64,000 nucleotides of DNA from Lindgomyces ingoldianus (Eukaryota > Ascomycota > Dothideomycetes > Pleosporales > Lindgomycetaceae). The stretch lies in assembly GCF_010093535.1 (NCBI RefSeq), contig NW_022985192.1, forward strand, positions 355,369-419,368. Direction: 5' to 3'. Numbering within the stretch: the stretch's first letter is position 1; each line of letters opens with the position of its first letter. The translations under genes were made by a program, and so were the position numbers. Of the stretch, positions 23,791 to 37,994 are shown piece after piece. Below the pieces are notes generated by a model. The model was not told where the DNA came from and did not search any database. It saw only the letters and a program-made list of their open reading frames with translations.

Positions 23791-24995
23791 ATAAGGCAGG
23801 TTACATTTCCCTGCTCCTCTAGAAGCGTTAAATCCGCGCCATGAGCCTACGCTTTAGCAGCATCCGGTTGCCTTGTCACGTAGTCTTGTTCTTTACTTAG
23901 TAAGACAATTGCGCTGATGACAGCACCTGTTTTATGTCTAATAGCCATATATTATCGCAGTCAATTACAAAGTCCACGCTAGCGTTACGATTGCGATTTC
24001 CTAGGAACTGCGATTAATCTTCAGTCACAGATGGTGTACTCTCACGGTATAAAGGGCCCTCGACTTCTGCAGCCTACAAGACTGCGCAAAATGGTCGACA
24101 TAGGCATCTGATCAACTAGATGAGGCCTGTGAGGCACCAAGACGCGTACATGGACGACTCTGCAATAAAAAGTGGTTTGCGATAGGTATTTCTAGGACTG
24201 CAGACTGTGAATAGATAGACTAAAACACTAAGAAACAACAGATTTAAGCATCCTCAATACACTTTTAGCTAACTAGAGCCCTAGGTCATTTCGGCCCTCT
24301 GAGAGTCTTGGTGGATATTGAGCCGTTAAATTTGTTCATTAAACTTTACAGATAGGCCCCATATTATAGGTCTGGAAGTCGCAGTACGGGAGTTAAAGTG
24401 TATACATTAGTCGTCACGGACTTCGCTGCCCTCATTTCTTTCCGTCTTTCCCTCTTTTGTCAACAGGTGGCTAGTTACATATACATACTAGCATACTGCG
24501 TCACAAGTGACTGGGAGAAACTAATCTTACAACTACTCGAGATTGAGACGTATTCGGAAGGGATGAGTTATATGGATGTAAAAGGACATGGAAAGTCAAT
24601 GCGAAACCTTAGACGATATGGGAAGTTAGTTGCAAATGAATCGCTCCTGATTTCGAGGTCAACTATTGTTTCTGTTGTCTTGAGATTCTATATCAACCGG
24701 CCTCTTTGATATTATATCTTGTTACCTGGCTGAGCGAAGAAAGGTAATGGCTGGTGGGGATTAGTATATGAATTAAAGGAAGCCAACTTGTCTAAGTTCA
24801 TTTTTTTCCTCTTCCCGAGGCCGATTCTCCGATGCTGCCCGTCATATTCATCGTATTATGTAGCACTCAGTCAATCCGCCCGAGTGTACCTATTATACCA
24901 TTACTGGAAAATTTAATAGTAAAACAAATCATTCTTAATACTCTTATAAATATGTACAACTAATCCCCCAAACACCAAAATGCCAGTCATCTCAC

Positions 24996-26426
24996 CTAAA
25001 ACCTCGCCTCAACCTTCTGCTCAATATCCTGAATCGCCCACTCACTCCTCGCCTTCTTACTTCTCACCTGATCTACATGCGCTTTCGTAAACCCTTTCGC
25101 CTCAACTGCAGGATTATACCCCAAGCCATTCATCTTGCCGACCTCCGAATTCGGTACATCTGTAGCAGCCTTGCCATCTGCGCGCTTATACACCGTAACC
25201 ACCACCGCACCGCCAAGGCCGAGATTGTGCTGGAGAGCGACAGTGGTGTCTTTGACAGAGCGGTTGTTAGCCCAGCCGCGCATATGCCAGACTAGTTCTG
25301 CACATTGCGCGAGACCTGTTGCGCCGAGGGGGTGACCCTTGGAGATCAGGCCGCCGGAGGGGTTGATGACGACTTGGCCGCCGTACGTGATGCCGCCTTT
25401 GCGGATGAGCTCGTGGGCTTTGCCTCGGGGGGCAAGACCGAGCGCCTCAATGGTTACCATTTCGTTGGCGGAGAAACAGTCGTGGAGTTCGCAGACTTTC
25501 ACTTCGGAAGGCGAGACGTTGGCTTCTTTTAATGCCGTGTTTGCGGCGAGTTCCGACATTGAGTAGCCGATGAGTTCGATGGCGGACCGATTGAATAGGT
25601 CTGGCTTGTCCGTAGCGAGACATTGGCCTGCGATGAGGATGGCTTGGGATTTGAGCTCTGGGCGTGCGTCTAGGAAGGCCTGGGAGACGAGGACAGCGGC
25701 GGCGGAACCGTCGGATGTCGGGCAGCATTGGAGTTTGGTCAGGGGGGCATGGATCATAGGTGCTTTCATAATTTGCTCGAGGGTGTATTCGTCTTGGAAT
25801 TGAGAGTATGGGTTGTTCTTGGAGTGGGCGTGGTTTACACGGGCAATTTCAGCAAAGTCCTCATGTCTGGAACCATACCTATCCATACAATTAGTATCAA
25901 CTATCAGAACAGGGATGTTGTAGCAGCAGACTCACTTCTCCATATGTTCCCTCCCCGCATTCCCAAACATCTGCGCCGCTCCTGGTGCCTTCGTAACTCC
26001 TCTCGTCTCCTTCATCATCAACCCCGCCGTCCCTGTCGGATTCGCCCGATCCTGAAAGAACGACTGCAAACTGCCGGGAAACATCTTCTCAAACCCGACC
26101 ACGAGTACACAATCTGCAGCGCCATGCGCAATCATATTTCTGCCCATATACAATCCCGTGCTGCCGGTTGAGCAGTTATTATTCACATTATATATAGGGA
26201 TGCCCGTCATGCCGAACTGGTAGAAGACACGCTGGCCACATGTAGAGTCACCGTAGCAATAGCAGGCTACGCCTTGGTCGACATCATCGTAGTTGATGTG
26301 GGCGTCGAGCATCGCTTTTATACCTGCCTCGAAACCGAGCTCTGGATAGTCGACTTTGCCACGCGGTTTGATGAATTTGGTCATACCTACGCCGAGGACG
26401 TAGACGGGCTGTTTTTGGGACACCAT
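24996..26426 (-). CDS. SCPx-type thiolase (3-ketoacyl-CoA thiolase-like, no SCP2 domain)
   Basis: Two exons, 26426-25936 and 25878-24996, encode 457 residues. The N-terminus PVYVLGVGMTKFIKP, the nucleophile region NVNNNCSTGSTGLYMGRN (catalytic Cys), the block VCELHDCFSANEMVTIEALGL, and the C-terminal NPSGGLISKGHPLGATGLAQ are typical of the thiolase half of sterol carrier protein X. That half cleaves 3-oxoacyl-CoA in peroxisomal beta-oxidation, notably of branched chains. Unlike animal SCPx, no SCP2 lipid-carrier domain follows. The protein ends in ARF, which could be a weak variant of a C-terminal peroxisomal signal. The donor splits codon AA|G inside EHMEKYGSRHEDFA, and the phases agree. A CCGAGG element lies about 250 bp upstream. 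Substrate is inferred from family only. Confidence 0.92.
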
Positions 26427-27311
26427 GGTGGGTCAATGGGTGAGCTATCTCTTTCTCGTCTTGAAGCTGGAGCTGATAGGTGACGTAGGTACTGAGATGG
26501 TGCGAAGAGGGGGTTGAGATGAAGATCAACGAAATAGAAGCAGGCACGAGCTGAGGTAGACTTTTGCAGAAAAGCGATTTAAAAGCTTAAGTGAGGTTGC
26601 GCTCTCGGAATAATAAAGGCCAGATGCTAGTTGCATCCCCACGGTAAGCTTGAATGTGAAAAAGGGCGGGCGAGCCGAGGTTGCTGCCGCATGGGGAACG
26701 AGGGGCGACCATACTTGTCAGTGCGGCTATGAATAGCCGAAACCATGTCCATTTTCACCCAATAACAAGTCTGGGAACTCTTGCAGAACCTCATATTCAT
26801 ATTCATACTTGACAATCCTTTGCCTACGTATTCCAACTTCATGACCATCGGAACGATTTAATAGCTGATGACGAAACTGGAGTTCTGCGGAGGACAAGTG
26901 GTTCAGGGCCGAGCCCGATATTATGAGATGCTGACAAGGGAATCTCTAGTCAGATCTCTGATGGAGGCGCCTAGGCGAGGTCGAACTGGCATTGTGGTTA
27001 TAACAGCCTGGGGTTCGGTAATGACCTGAGTTTGGCTGTTGTTCAGCAAGCAAATGTAGCGAGGCTCCAATGCAAGTTAGCCATAGCTATGGTGGCATGA
27101 TACTAGTTTATAGCATTAACGATAAACAATATATAAAACATCTAATCACAGGTATCTTCCCCTGCTCGTAAATAACAGTCCACCTCCCATGACACTGCGC
27201 CACTCCTTTTCTCTCCCCAAAAAGACGCCAGTTTGGTAGTGATGCAATGCTCATAACATGAAATAACATGAAACGTCCTAAATTCGTAAATCATAATGCA
27301 TAGCAACAGCA
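26427..27311. other. Promoter region of the thiolase gene and 3' flank of the fusion gene
   Basis: Non-coding by inspection. It contains a CCGAGG hexamer at 26675-26680, listed separately. Nothing else is recognised. Confidence 0.5.
26675..26680. promoter_or_regulatory. Candidate fatty-acid-response element CCGAGG
   Basis: The hexamer CCGAGG (CCTCGG on the other strand) lies about 249 bp upstream of the thiolase start. In Aspergillus nidulans this hexamer is the core recognised by the fatty-acid regulators FarA and FarB at beta-oxidation genes. A single hexamer can occur by chance, so the call depends on the target gene's function. Confidence 0.35.
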
Positions 27312-29997
27312 TTAGCTTCTGCTTGGGCTTCCGTTCGGAACGTTGCCATCGGGCCAATTGCTCTTCTCCCTATGTTCAATGACAGGAAACTCATCTTTCT
27401 CCCTACCAAACCTCTTGCGAATACTACTACTCCACCTCTTATGCCGTTTCTCCCCTGTTTGGGCAAAATCGCGTCTTTCTTCTTCTAGCTGCGAAGCTCG
27501 TCTTGTCTGCTCGTCTTTCATTGGGTCTACAATCTGTCTGGCCGTGGGATGAACGTTTATCCAGAGAGGGAAGATCATGCCGAAAGCGAAGGTAGCGACG
27601 ACAACGCAGTATGCATATTGTGCATTATGTGACTGCTGAACGCCGTAGAAAATCGGTGGGAAGACTCCCCCACCGCCAATGGCGGCTGTGAGTAGGATTG
27701 CAGCATCTTTCGTGTGTTTACCCCATCCACGCAATGCTTGGGCGTAAACGAGTGAGAAGATGGGGCCTTCGAAGAACATGACCATGACGAGCAGTGCTGC
27801 TGGTGTCGCTCGAGACCCATTCATACAAGCTGCTGCGAATGCAATGGCACCAGTGTAGGCGAACAGAAGAAGGTAACGTGGTTTGACCCAGACACCAATG
27901 GCCGCAGCGAAGAAGCGAGAGGCGGCAAATGCGGTGTGGCCGACTGCCTGGTGGTTAACGTAGTCGAGAGAGGGGGTGACAAGTTGCAAGTACTCTGCAA
28001 AACTTGTCGAAACTGACTCCTGTCCGCCGACGTAGCAAAATTCAGAAAAGACTCCCAACGCAAGGGTAATCCAGATAACTGTGATGTGTGATGATGCCAC
28101 AGTGGCTTCCAGAGGTGTGGGTATACGTGCACTAGCCTCTTCCAAATCCTCGTCAGTGGCTTCGGGTAGCGGTACGTAATAATATACAATGGCGAGAATT
28201 ATGGTGAAGAATGAGATACCCAGGTATGTCCACTGGACGTCGATAAGGCTATCAGCAGAAGCTTTGAACAGGACTTTCTTAGCTAGTAGTGGAGAGACGA
28301 TACTTCCAATCGCTTGGACTGCCTGGGAAAGGTTGAGTCTCACCTCCGCGTGCTCGGGAGGCCCACAGAGCGCGATAAATGGGTTGGCACTGATCTCGAG
28401 AGTAGAAAGGCCAAGGCCAACGATAAAGTTTGAAATCAGGAATGCGGGGAAGGATGTCAACACAGCGGAAGGCCAGAATACGAGGGTCCCACAGGCGTAG
28501 ATAATAAGACCTACAGTGTAGCAGGCCTTGAAACCCCAACGACGGAAGACTACCCTACCAAATGTAAGAGGTCCAATGATGTACCCCAGGTAGTATGCGC
28601 TGTGTTGACCAAGTGTCTGACCACTGGTCATATTCGCAACTTCCTGGAACCGGGCATTTAGTGTATCGAGAAGACCATAGGCGAATCCCCACACGAAGAA
28701 CAGAACGGTGACCATGAGGATGGGGTAGATAGACTCCCGGTTGCTCATCAAAGTAATGTTCTTCCTTCTCTCTAGGTCCACAAAATCAAAGAAAGTAGCA
28801 GATCTCTGCCGCGTACAAGCGGTGGTGGCAAACATTGCAACCGTGTTCGTTTGATTGGGATTCGGCAATTCATTAATGTTAGGAGTAGTCAAGAAGTCCA
28901 TCATGCCCATAGGTTTAATTGCGCCACCTAGCGCTGGAGGAGGTTTTCTCATTGGTGACTCCTCGGAGTTAGGTAGATTCGATCGTCTGCGGGTATCAAA
29001 AATATCTGGATGAATGCTATCGCCCGTAGCGGTGGCAGATTTCTCTCTCATGGTGTTGTCGTGGATCCAGCGAGGGATAAAACGAGACACTAAAGGCTTC
29101 ATGGCAGGGACACAACCGCACATGACTCCTACGTTAATCTCGATGGCAGACCACATGAAGGATAGAGAAGCGTACCAGGGGAAATCGCCAGCCTTGTTCC
29201 GTGAATCGCTTCCAGAGGGTGACTTGTGCTCCTGAATATCGCTAAGATGGTTCCTGGCGGCGGATTGGAGATACGCTATTCGAACCACATCGACGACGGC
29301 AACGAAAACACCAAATCCAAAGGTAATGACTAGGATTGCCTTCTGTTTCCTTGGTAGTCGCATGCCGGTAAGAATGGGCATCGGCAGAAACAAAATGGCC
29401 AGGTCCGTGATGATATTCAGGGGTGCTGAAGAGAGATAAATGGTAACAATGTCGGTGCAGGACGCCGAAGCCGGCACTGGAGTCTTGAAAGCCGCATAGA
29501 CAGGTGAACACTGCAGGATATTGAGCAGTGTCAAGGCCAAACCGCCCACATTAACAACAACAAGTGTGGCAACTGTCGACCAGCGGAAGATCTTCTGTGT
29601 TTTCGACAGGGTGAGATAGAACATGAGGATGGATGTCTTGGTTGCCATCAACGCCGGATTCTGCATGTCTTAGCACATATCTCAAGTATATCCCGAGCCG
29701 AGTACGTACATATAGGACCGAGAAGACATATTCCGACTTCTTCAAAGCTGAATCCCAATCCTGCGGCACGTTCACTTCGTGCCTTCCCAGACCCACAGAA
29801 GTGCCATAGCAGATGCTAAAAGACGTGCCAAAGGCCATAATCCATGCCAAAATCATAGTGTAGTCGTCCCATCCTGGCTTCCTGACGATGGCGAACCGCG
29901 ATATCAACCTCAGCACAACAAATACAGTGCAGAGCGCTAGCGTGGTTGCTGTCACGGCCAGCACCGCCGGGCCTCTTGTTGCAAAGTCTTTCGCCAT
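27312..29997 (-). CDS. Fusion of rhodopsin-like 7-TM domain and fucose-permease-type MFS transporter
   Basis: Two exons, 29997-29710 and 29660-27312, encode 878 residues. Residues about 12-297 form a fungal rhodopsin-domain module: seven hydrophobic segments, the KPGWDDYTMILAW loop, a Cys-containing loop before TDIVTIYLSSAPLNIITDLAILFLPMPIL, and the signature WSAIEINVGVMCGCVPAMKP. A polar linker (about 298-405) follows, and then a 12-segment MFS domain of the fucose:proton symporter (FHS) type. This begins VLFFVWGFAYGLLDTLNARF and contains SAYYLGYIIGP, LGLSTLEISANPFIALCG and LNLSQAVQAIGSIVSP. A basic cytosolic tail ends the protein. The second exon is open for 783 codons, with no stop or frame break between the halves, so one polypeptide is predicted. 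An alternative is two genes, with a second start near MGMMDFLTTP. The rhodopsin part lacks a CFEM domain. A sugar-sensing transporter is inference only. Confidence 0.85.
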
Positions 29998-31328
29998 CGT
30001 GTCTTCGCCTTCTCAACCGGTCTGCTGCAGACCATGATACCGACGACTAGGCGGGAGGGTGGTTCTTCTCATAGAACCTCTCTTTGTTTGCAATGAAGTG
30101 CGTCAGTTGAAGCACGAGGGAAATGACGTCTGACAGGGCAGCCCGGGAGGATGGTAGCAGCAACCAGGGCACGGATGGGGAAGCGGCGGATGAAGGCCCT
30201 TTGAGGCTTGCAGGCAGAGGGTCTGATGAGCCCCAGAATCTGCCGTGCGCGGGCTGGAAAAACAGTGCGAGAGCCAAGCGATGTGGAGCCTCGCATGGCA
30301 AGAGGATGATTCAATCTTGCCAGTGTTGGGACGGCTCACAGGCCCAACACGCGCCATTGGTGAGGAGGGGAGAAAATGCGGAGAGGAGAACGCCATGTCG
30401 TCACTAGAATGTCTTGGCCCCCGGAAGTGTACTTCGTTGGCTGCGTGATCTGAGCAATTTCTCACTCCGGGAGGGCACGGCGACGAGACCGAAACATCCC
30501 GCATATTGTATCGTTAGGCAGACAGCACAAGGATTTGATCTCTGAGATATTCCTCGGGGATTCAAGATATGGAGCTTAAGAGCAGTTCAATTCGAGGTCC
30601 ATTCGAGGTCCTTAGCAGCAGCTAGGCGAGGGTTGAATACTTGGGCCGTCCAACCAATGAGATCACACACAAGGGTGCGCACCATCCTCCGCCGCGCGAG
30701 TGCATCCTTCAAGAGCTTGTTGAGACAACACGCCTTCGCAATGAGAGCTCTCTACCTAGCTTAATAAGCCTCTGCTAAACATGAACCGTGAAATGAAGAA
30801 GTCGGACTGTGGGAGAGCAAACTCGGGACGCCGCTGGAATTAACCCTGATGGCTTTGGCGCCACGACCCCAATTTTGAGGTGGTAACCGCGCCGTCTGGA
30901 GTGCATAATACACTCAACCAAACCTTCTCCATCATGCCCCAAGATAAGAAAACCACCAACTCAATTCTACAGACTATCCCATACTGTATCCAATACTGTA
31001 TCCAATACCAAGTCCTAGGTGTGGCTTATTAGTTAAACAGGCAGTTTGTAACAGCTTCTGGGTGCATTATTCGCTCCCTCAATTCTCAACCCTTCTCTCT
31101 CTGAAAGGCACTGAGATGTTGACACCAACAAGTTCAATTTGATAGACTAGCGAACACACTCCAAAGCAGTATTCACAGATCCACGATTCTTCAAATTGAT
31201 TAAAGATTATCGGTATATCACTTCACGCCCCACTTCCTCCCTTCCTTCCTCTCCCAACACCAGTCCCTATTTTATCCCTCCACACCACATATCATCTACA
31301 AGCTCACACCAGACGAACAACCTCGCGC
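29998..31328. other. Intergenic region upstream of the fusion gene
   Basis: This contains the promoter of the fusion gene and the 3' flank of the GPI-protein gene. Short imperfect repeats (ttcgaggtcc twice near 30593-30611; tatccaatac repeated near 30987-31010) are visible. No gene is recognised. Confidence 0.45.
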
Positions 31329-32065
31329 TTACAACAAGCCGGCAACACCGAAGAGAACCGCAAAGACACCACCAACGGGCGCAGCAATTGCGCCAGCGGC
31401 TCCAGTCTTCGAAGCTGCGGCACCAGTCGCAGTTTTGGATGCGGTACCAGAAGCCGCGGCACCGGTGCCCGAGGCGGCGAGAGTGGTGGCTTGGGCGCCG
31501 CTGGCGGAGGAAGCGCGGGGAGCGGTGGCGGCAGCGGCGGCGCTGGAGGATAGCAGACTATTTTGGCAATTGTTAGCATTTGATCTACCCCCCCCTCTAA
31601 TCATCCACCCATCCATCTATCCAGGAATACTTGGGTGCAGGAAAAAGGTATTCTTACGGAGCAGCAGCGGCGCAGTACTGGGTAACCTGGTTCTGGACTG
31701 GTGGACGCGAAGCCGAATCTGGGCAGTTATTGTAGCAGGTCAGGAGATTTGTGTATTGCTGGCAGAGACAAATCCAGTCGTTGGCCTTGCAAGAGTCGAT
31801 TTGACCCTGGATGGTTTTCAAGCAGGCATCGACGATACTGTAGTTGACAACGCGTCAGTGAAACCCATTCTTGCTCATCACCTCGAACACCACTAACACC
31901 AATGACAGACTCCATCCAATTCGTCCCATCAGAAAATAGGGGAGAAACTCACTTCTGAGCTTGACAAGCTCCACTAGACGGTTTGGCAGCAGCAGCGGAA
32001 GTAGTCTGAGCAGCCGCAAAGCCGAACATCGACAGGGCAGCGACAGCGACAGCGGCGAAACGCAT
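31329..32065 (-). CDS. Secreted GPI-anchored cysteine-rich, Ser/Ala-rich protein
   Basis: Three exons, 32065-31953, 31837-31658 and 31557-31329, encode 173 residues. A signal peptide (MRFAAVAVAALSMFGFAAAQ) is followed by a compact domain with eight cysteines: GAC, DAC, DSC, WICLC, LTCYNNC and QYC. A Ser/Ala/Thr-Gly-rich stalk follows, and a hydrophobic C-terminus (GAIAAPVGGVFAVLFGVAGLL) suits GPI-anchor attachment. The cysteine pattern matches the widespread fungal class annotated as GPI-anchored serine/threonine-rich proteins; it is not a clear CFEM domain. The first intron is 115 nt, the second 100 nt, and the phases agree (113, 180 and 229 nt). Location at the cell wall or plasma membrane is inferred. 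Function is unknown. Confidence 0.85.
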
Positions 32066-33790
32066 TTTGAATTAATATAGAAGTGGTATTAAGCGTAAAA
32101 TGTTTTTCGTCGAGCGAGAGTGAATATTAAAAGGTGGTTACAAAGTTGGACCCAGAACGAGTGATGGGTGTGATGAGGAATGAAGCTGTTGCTGTAGTCA
32201 CGTCAATCAGGGACACGGGAAATATGGATGCACTGGAGCCACGGGGGGGGAACGGTCGGAATTTTAAACAACAGAAATCCCCCCATTCCCATCCATCGGT
32301 TCACGCAGCCAAACCGAGAGGGAAGAAAGGCCCTCGCTCAGCTGCAAGCCAGCCCAGCCATGGTCTGGCACGGATGCACTAACAAATCTGAGCTCAAATC
32401 GATATTGTGTCCTAGCCGAATCAAGCCAGGCCATGGAATCGAGAAACCCTATTCTTAGCGGTCCCGACCCTCCCAAGTGCTTCCCCCGATGCAGTCAACG
32501 TGCTCCACGTATTGATTTGCTTCCCACCCAATGCACCTTGACAACAGTCCTATGCAATCAAGCATCGCAGAGCTGAGGTCCAGCAATGGGAACCACACCT
32601 TCGTCCAAGCACCATCCACTCATCCCATCGTTTTCTCAACGCCGTAGCCAACTCAAACCACATGTGCATCCAAACACGACAGCCATTCGGCTCGCATTGG
32701 TGGATCCATCGGGGTCGTTCGTGTCCAGTGCAAACATGATTGGTCCGACCTGCCAAGATATGGACGTTCGTTTTGATCCACCATCCCTGAACGCGAGATG
32801 ACCAGAGGCTCCTGTTTCTTCGTCTAGGATGGGACGTGCATCTACATATGATATCGTGACGAACTCCCCTTGCTTCTGTCTGCAAAAAGGACTGTCTCTG
32901 TCACTAGGTTGGAGTCGAATCTCCAGACATGTTCCCTTCCAACTCCTATCCATCTACGCCCGCAAGATGTCCGTCTTGAGCACACGACACTCTGCAATCA
33001 CAGTGAGCGACACCCCTTACACCCGTGCACGCGGCCAATCAACCCCTGAACGTCGCCCTCATCTCTTTCACCGTCGCCATCGCCTTGAAGCGAAGCCACC
33101 GTCTCCAACAACGAATCAATCCCCTCACGACCGAAATGATTGCGGCTCGAGAAGGAGAAGGGTAAAAGCAGCCTCAAAGTCTGTGTGTTTCGATTCCGCG
33201 GTATCTCAAGACACTCGGATCTCGCTGGCTCTGGCTCTGCCCCGGCACAGTCGATCATTATCATCTCATCAATTGCACTCTCGAGAAGTCACCGAACATG
33301 CATGTGCTGGGACGATAACACCATCTCATCCTTCAGCAGATAAAGCACAGCGTTCAACTACCGACTTTACGCCTTTCATTCCACACTCGCTCGATGCAAA
33401 CAGCTACCAACAACCTAACAAACCCTTCCCGCTTCTCTTTCCTTTCCTACCCGCACCACCAAGCACAAAAGACCCCCAAACGCCCCTCGCAGTCGCTCGT
33501 ATCAACCCATCAACGCGCTCTCAATAACCTTCATTAAGACTGACTCAAAAGCATCTCCATGGTCCATACACATCAGAAAAATACGACCTTTCCTTTCCTA
33601 AGTATACGCAAATCCTCAACACAGAAAAAGTGGTGGGGAGAGGGGGGGGGGGACATTTCAAAAACCACCCGAGACTTCTTTCCGCTTCTTTTGTACACGG
33701 GCACCACCACAGAACACGACGATTTAACTTCTACTCTTGGGATTGGATCCGACCTAATGAACACACACGTGCATACGAAGCGCAAGTCCT
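32066..33790. other. Intergenic region between the GPI-protein promoter and the RSP5 3' end
   Basis: It holds the promoter of the GPI-protein gene and the 3' flank of RSP5. The frame at 32829-33527 (232 codons, plus) is Ser/Arg/His/Pro-rich and matches no family. An 11-G run lies at 33642-33652. Confidence 0.45.
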
Positions 33791-36718
<2,928 letters not shown>

Positions 36719-37994
36719 GCTGCCAGGCAGATGCCACCGACACGAAGCTGGTGTTGGGGGTGCAAAAGGGAGGCAGTTGAAGGCCTCGAGCTGGTCCTTC
36801 GAGGGGGGGGGGGGGGGGGGTGTGGGTGGGAGCAAGGTGATGTCGACAGGCAACCTGTGAAGGCGAGGACGAGGGTCTCGGGTGGAGGAGGCTGTGCGGA
36901 GGAAGAGGCCGTGCGCGCGTTACTGTTTGGTGACAAAGGCGGGAGCAAGGCGCTCGCCCAACCTTCCGGGTGAGGATGCAGTAAACAGCGACGAGACAAC
37001 TGCTGCTAATGCTAATGCTGCTAATTCAGGCTTAAACAATCGATGCGACCAGAGGGTCCCGCGCTCAAAAATGGCAATACTTCGGCGAGAGTTGAGGTCG
37101 TTGTTGGTGCAGGTTGCCGCTTCTTGCTATTCTTGGCAAAGGCGGGGCCTGTCCTGTGTCGCGAACCACTCCCTCATGTAGAGACGCCGTCGTCATGCAA
37201 TGAGAGGGTGGGATTAGACAAGCCACCAGTGTCACGAGGTGCGAAATTCACACCGAATTCCTGCAGTCAACGGTCGCTTGGATACTATTCACACCAGTTC
37301 ATCGTCGTGCCTCCACAGCCGCACCCTGCACTAGACGTGAGATGATGTCAAGCCCTGCAACTTCCGTTGTCGGAACTACCCAAACAATCCACGACTCTGG
37401 ATTTCTACCACCCCTAGTTCCATCGACTTCATGGCCGACTTGTGCAAAGCTTGGAGCAGCTGAGAATATCTATATATGTATTCACTCATGCTCGCACTCT
37501 TCCTCATGGTCGGATGACGGGCCGACCGAGAGAGCATCAAACGTCGCAGCAAAACGCAAAACAAGCTCTGCGTCGCGGCTGAAGTCATCCCGCGGTCCCA
37601 GGAGAACATCTGTGTCTTGCCCTAAGATCTCTGGACTCAGCTCAAGAGACTCCCAATCTTGGTGGACCAAATTGGGCCGTAGGCCCGCGAGGCTTCAGAC
37701 TCGTCTTCATCGTCATGTCATATCATATCATATCAATCCATCTCAGCACCCCCATCCAACTGCACATCTCAGCAGCGCCCATGCTCGCTGCATGCATAGC
37801 TGTCGTCCCCAGAAACACGCGTCTGCCCCAATGAAGGCCATGCTCTCAGCAATGCACCGCCACAATGCTGACACACTCTGTACGCGCACGCCATGCATGA
37901 CTGCTCCACCAAGTCCCGGCTATGCAAGGCTACGTCTCCCGAGATGTGCACAAACTCCTATCAAAAACTGAAATCTACAGGACCAAAGCCTTGT
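36719..37994. other. RSP5 promoter and leader region, 3' flank of the ABC1-kinase gene
   Basis: Non-coding by inspection. It includes an 18-base G run and tandem TCATA-type pentamers near 37718-37735. The 209-codon plus-strand frame at 37342-37971 has no family resemblance and is not called. Confidence 0.45.
36803..36820. repeat. Homopolymer G tract (18 G; C on the RSP5 sense strand)
   Basis: Eighteen consecutive G bases on the plus strand, 85 nt upstream of the RSP5 start codon and probably within its leader or core promoter. Such a tract could form G-quadruplex structure on the template strand, and its length is prone to slippage and sequencing error. Confidence 0.85.

Larger units (their letters stand above)
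20230..24995. other. 4.8-kb gene-poor region
   Basis: No gene is recognised. Open frames are short and without family resemblance. The stretch contains a near-perfect hairpin (21727-21763) and one copy of an interspersed repeat (about 23601-23790). Parts around 23.8-24.9 kb are A+T-rich with many TA steps, suggesting decayed repeat sequence. The right edge is the 3' flank of the thiolase gene. Confidence 0.45.

Noticed and set aside
28825..28840. GGTGGCAAA, the yeast Rpn4-binding (PACE) motif
   Set aside because: It lies inside the coding exon of the fusion gene and is best explained by chance.
32829..33527. 232-codon plus-strand frame
   Set aside because: Ser/Arg/His/Pro-rich, no recognised domain; lies in the flank between the GPI-protein gene and RSP5.
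33642..33652. 11-base G run past the 3' end of RSP5
   Set aside because: Shorter than the tract upstream of RSP5, and no plausible role can be argued from position.
37342..37971. 209-codon plus-strand frame
   Set aside because: Low-complexity composition and no family match; lies between RSP5 and MCP2.
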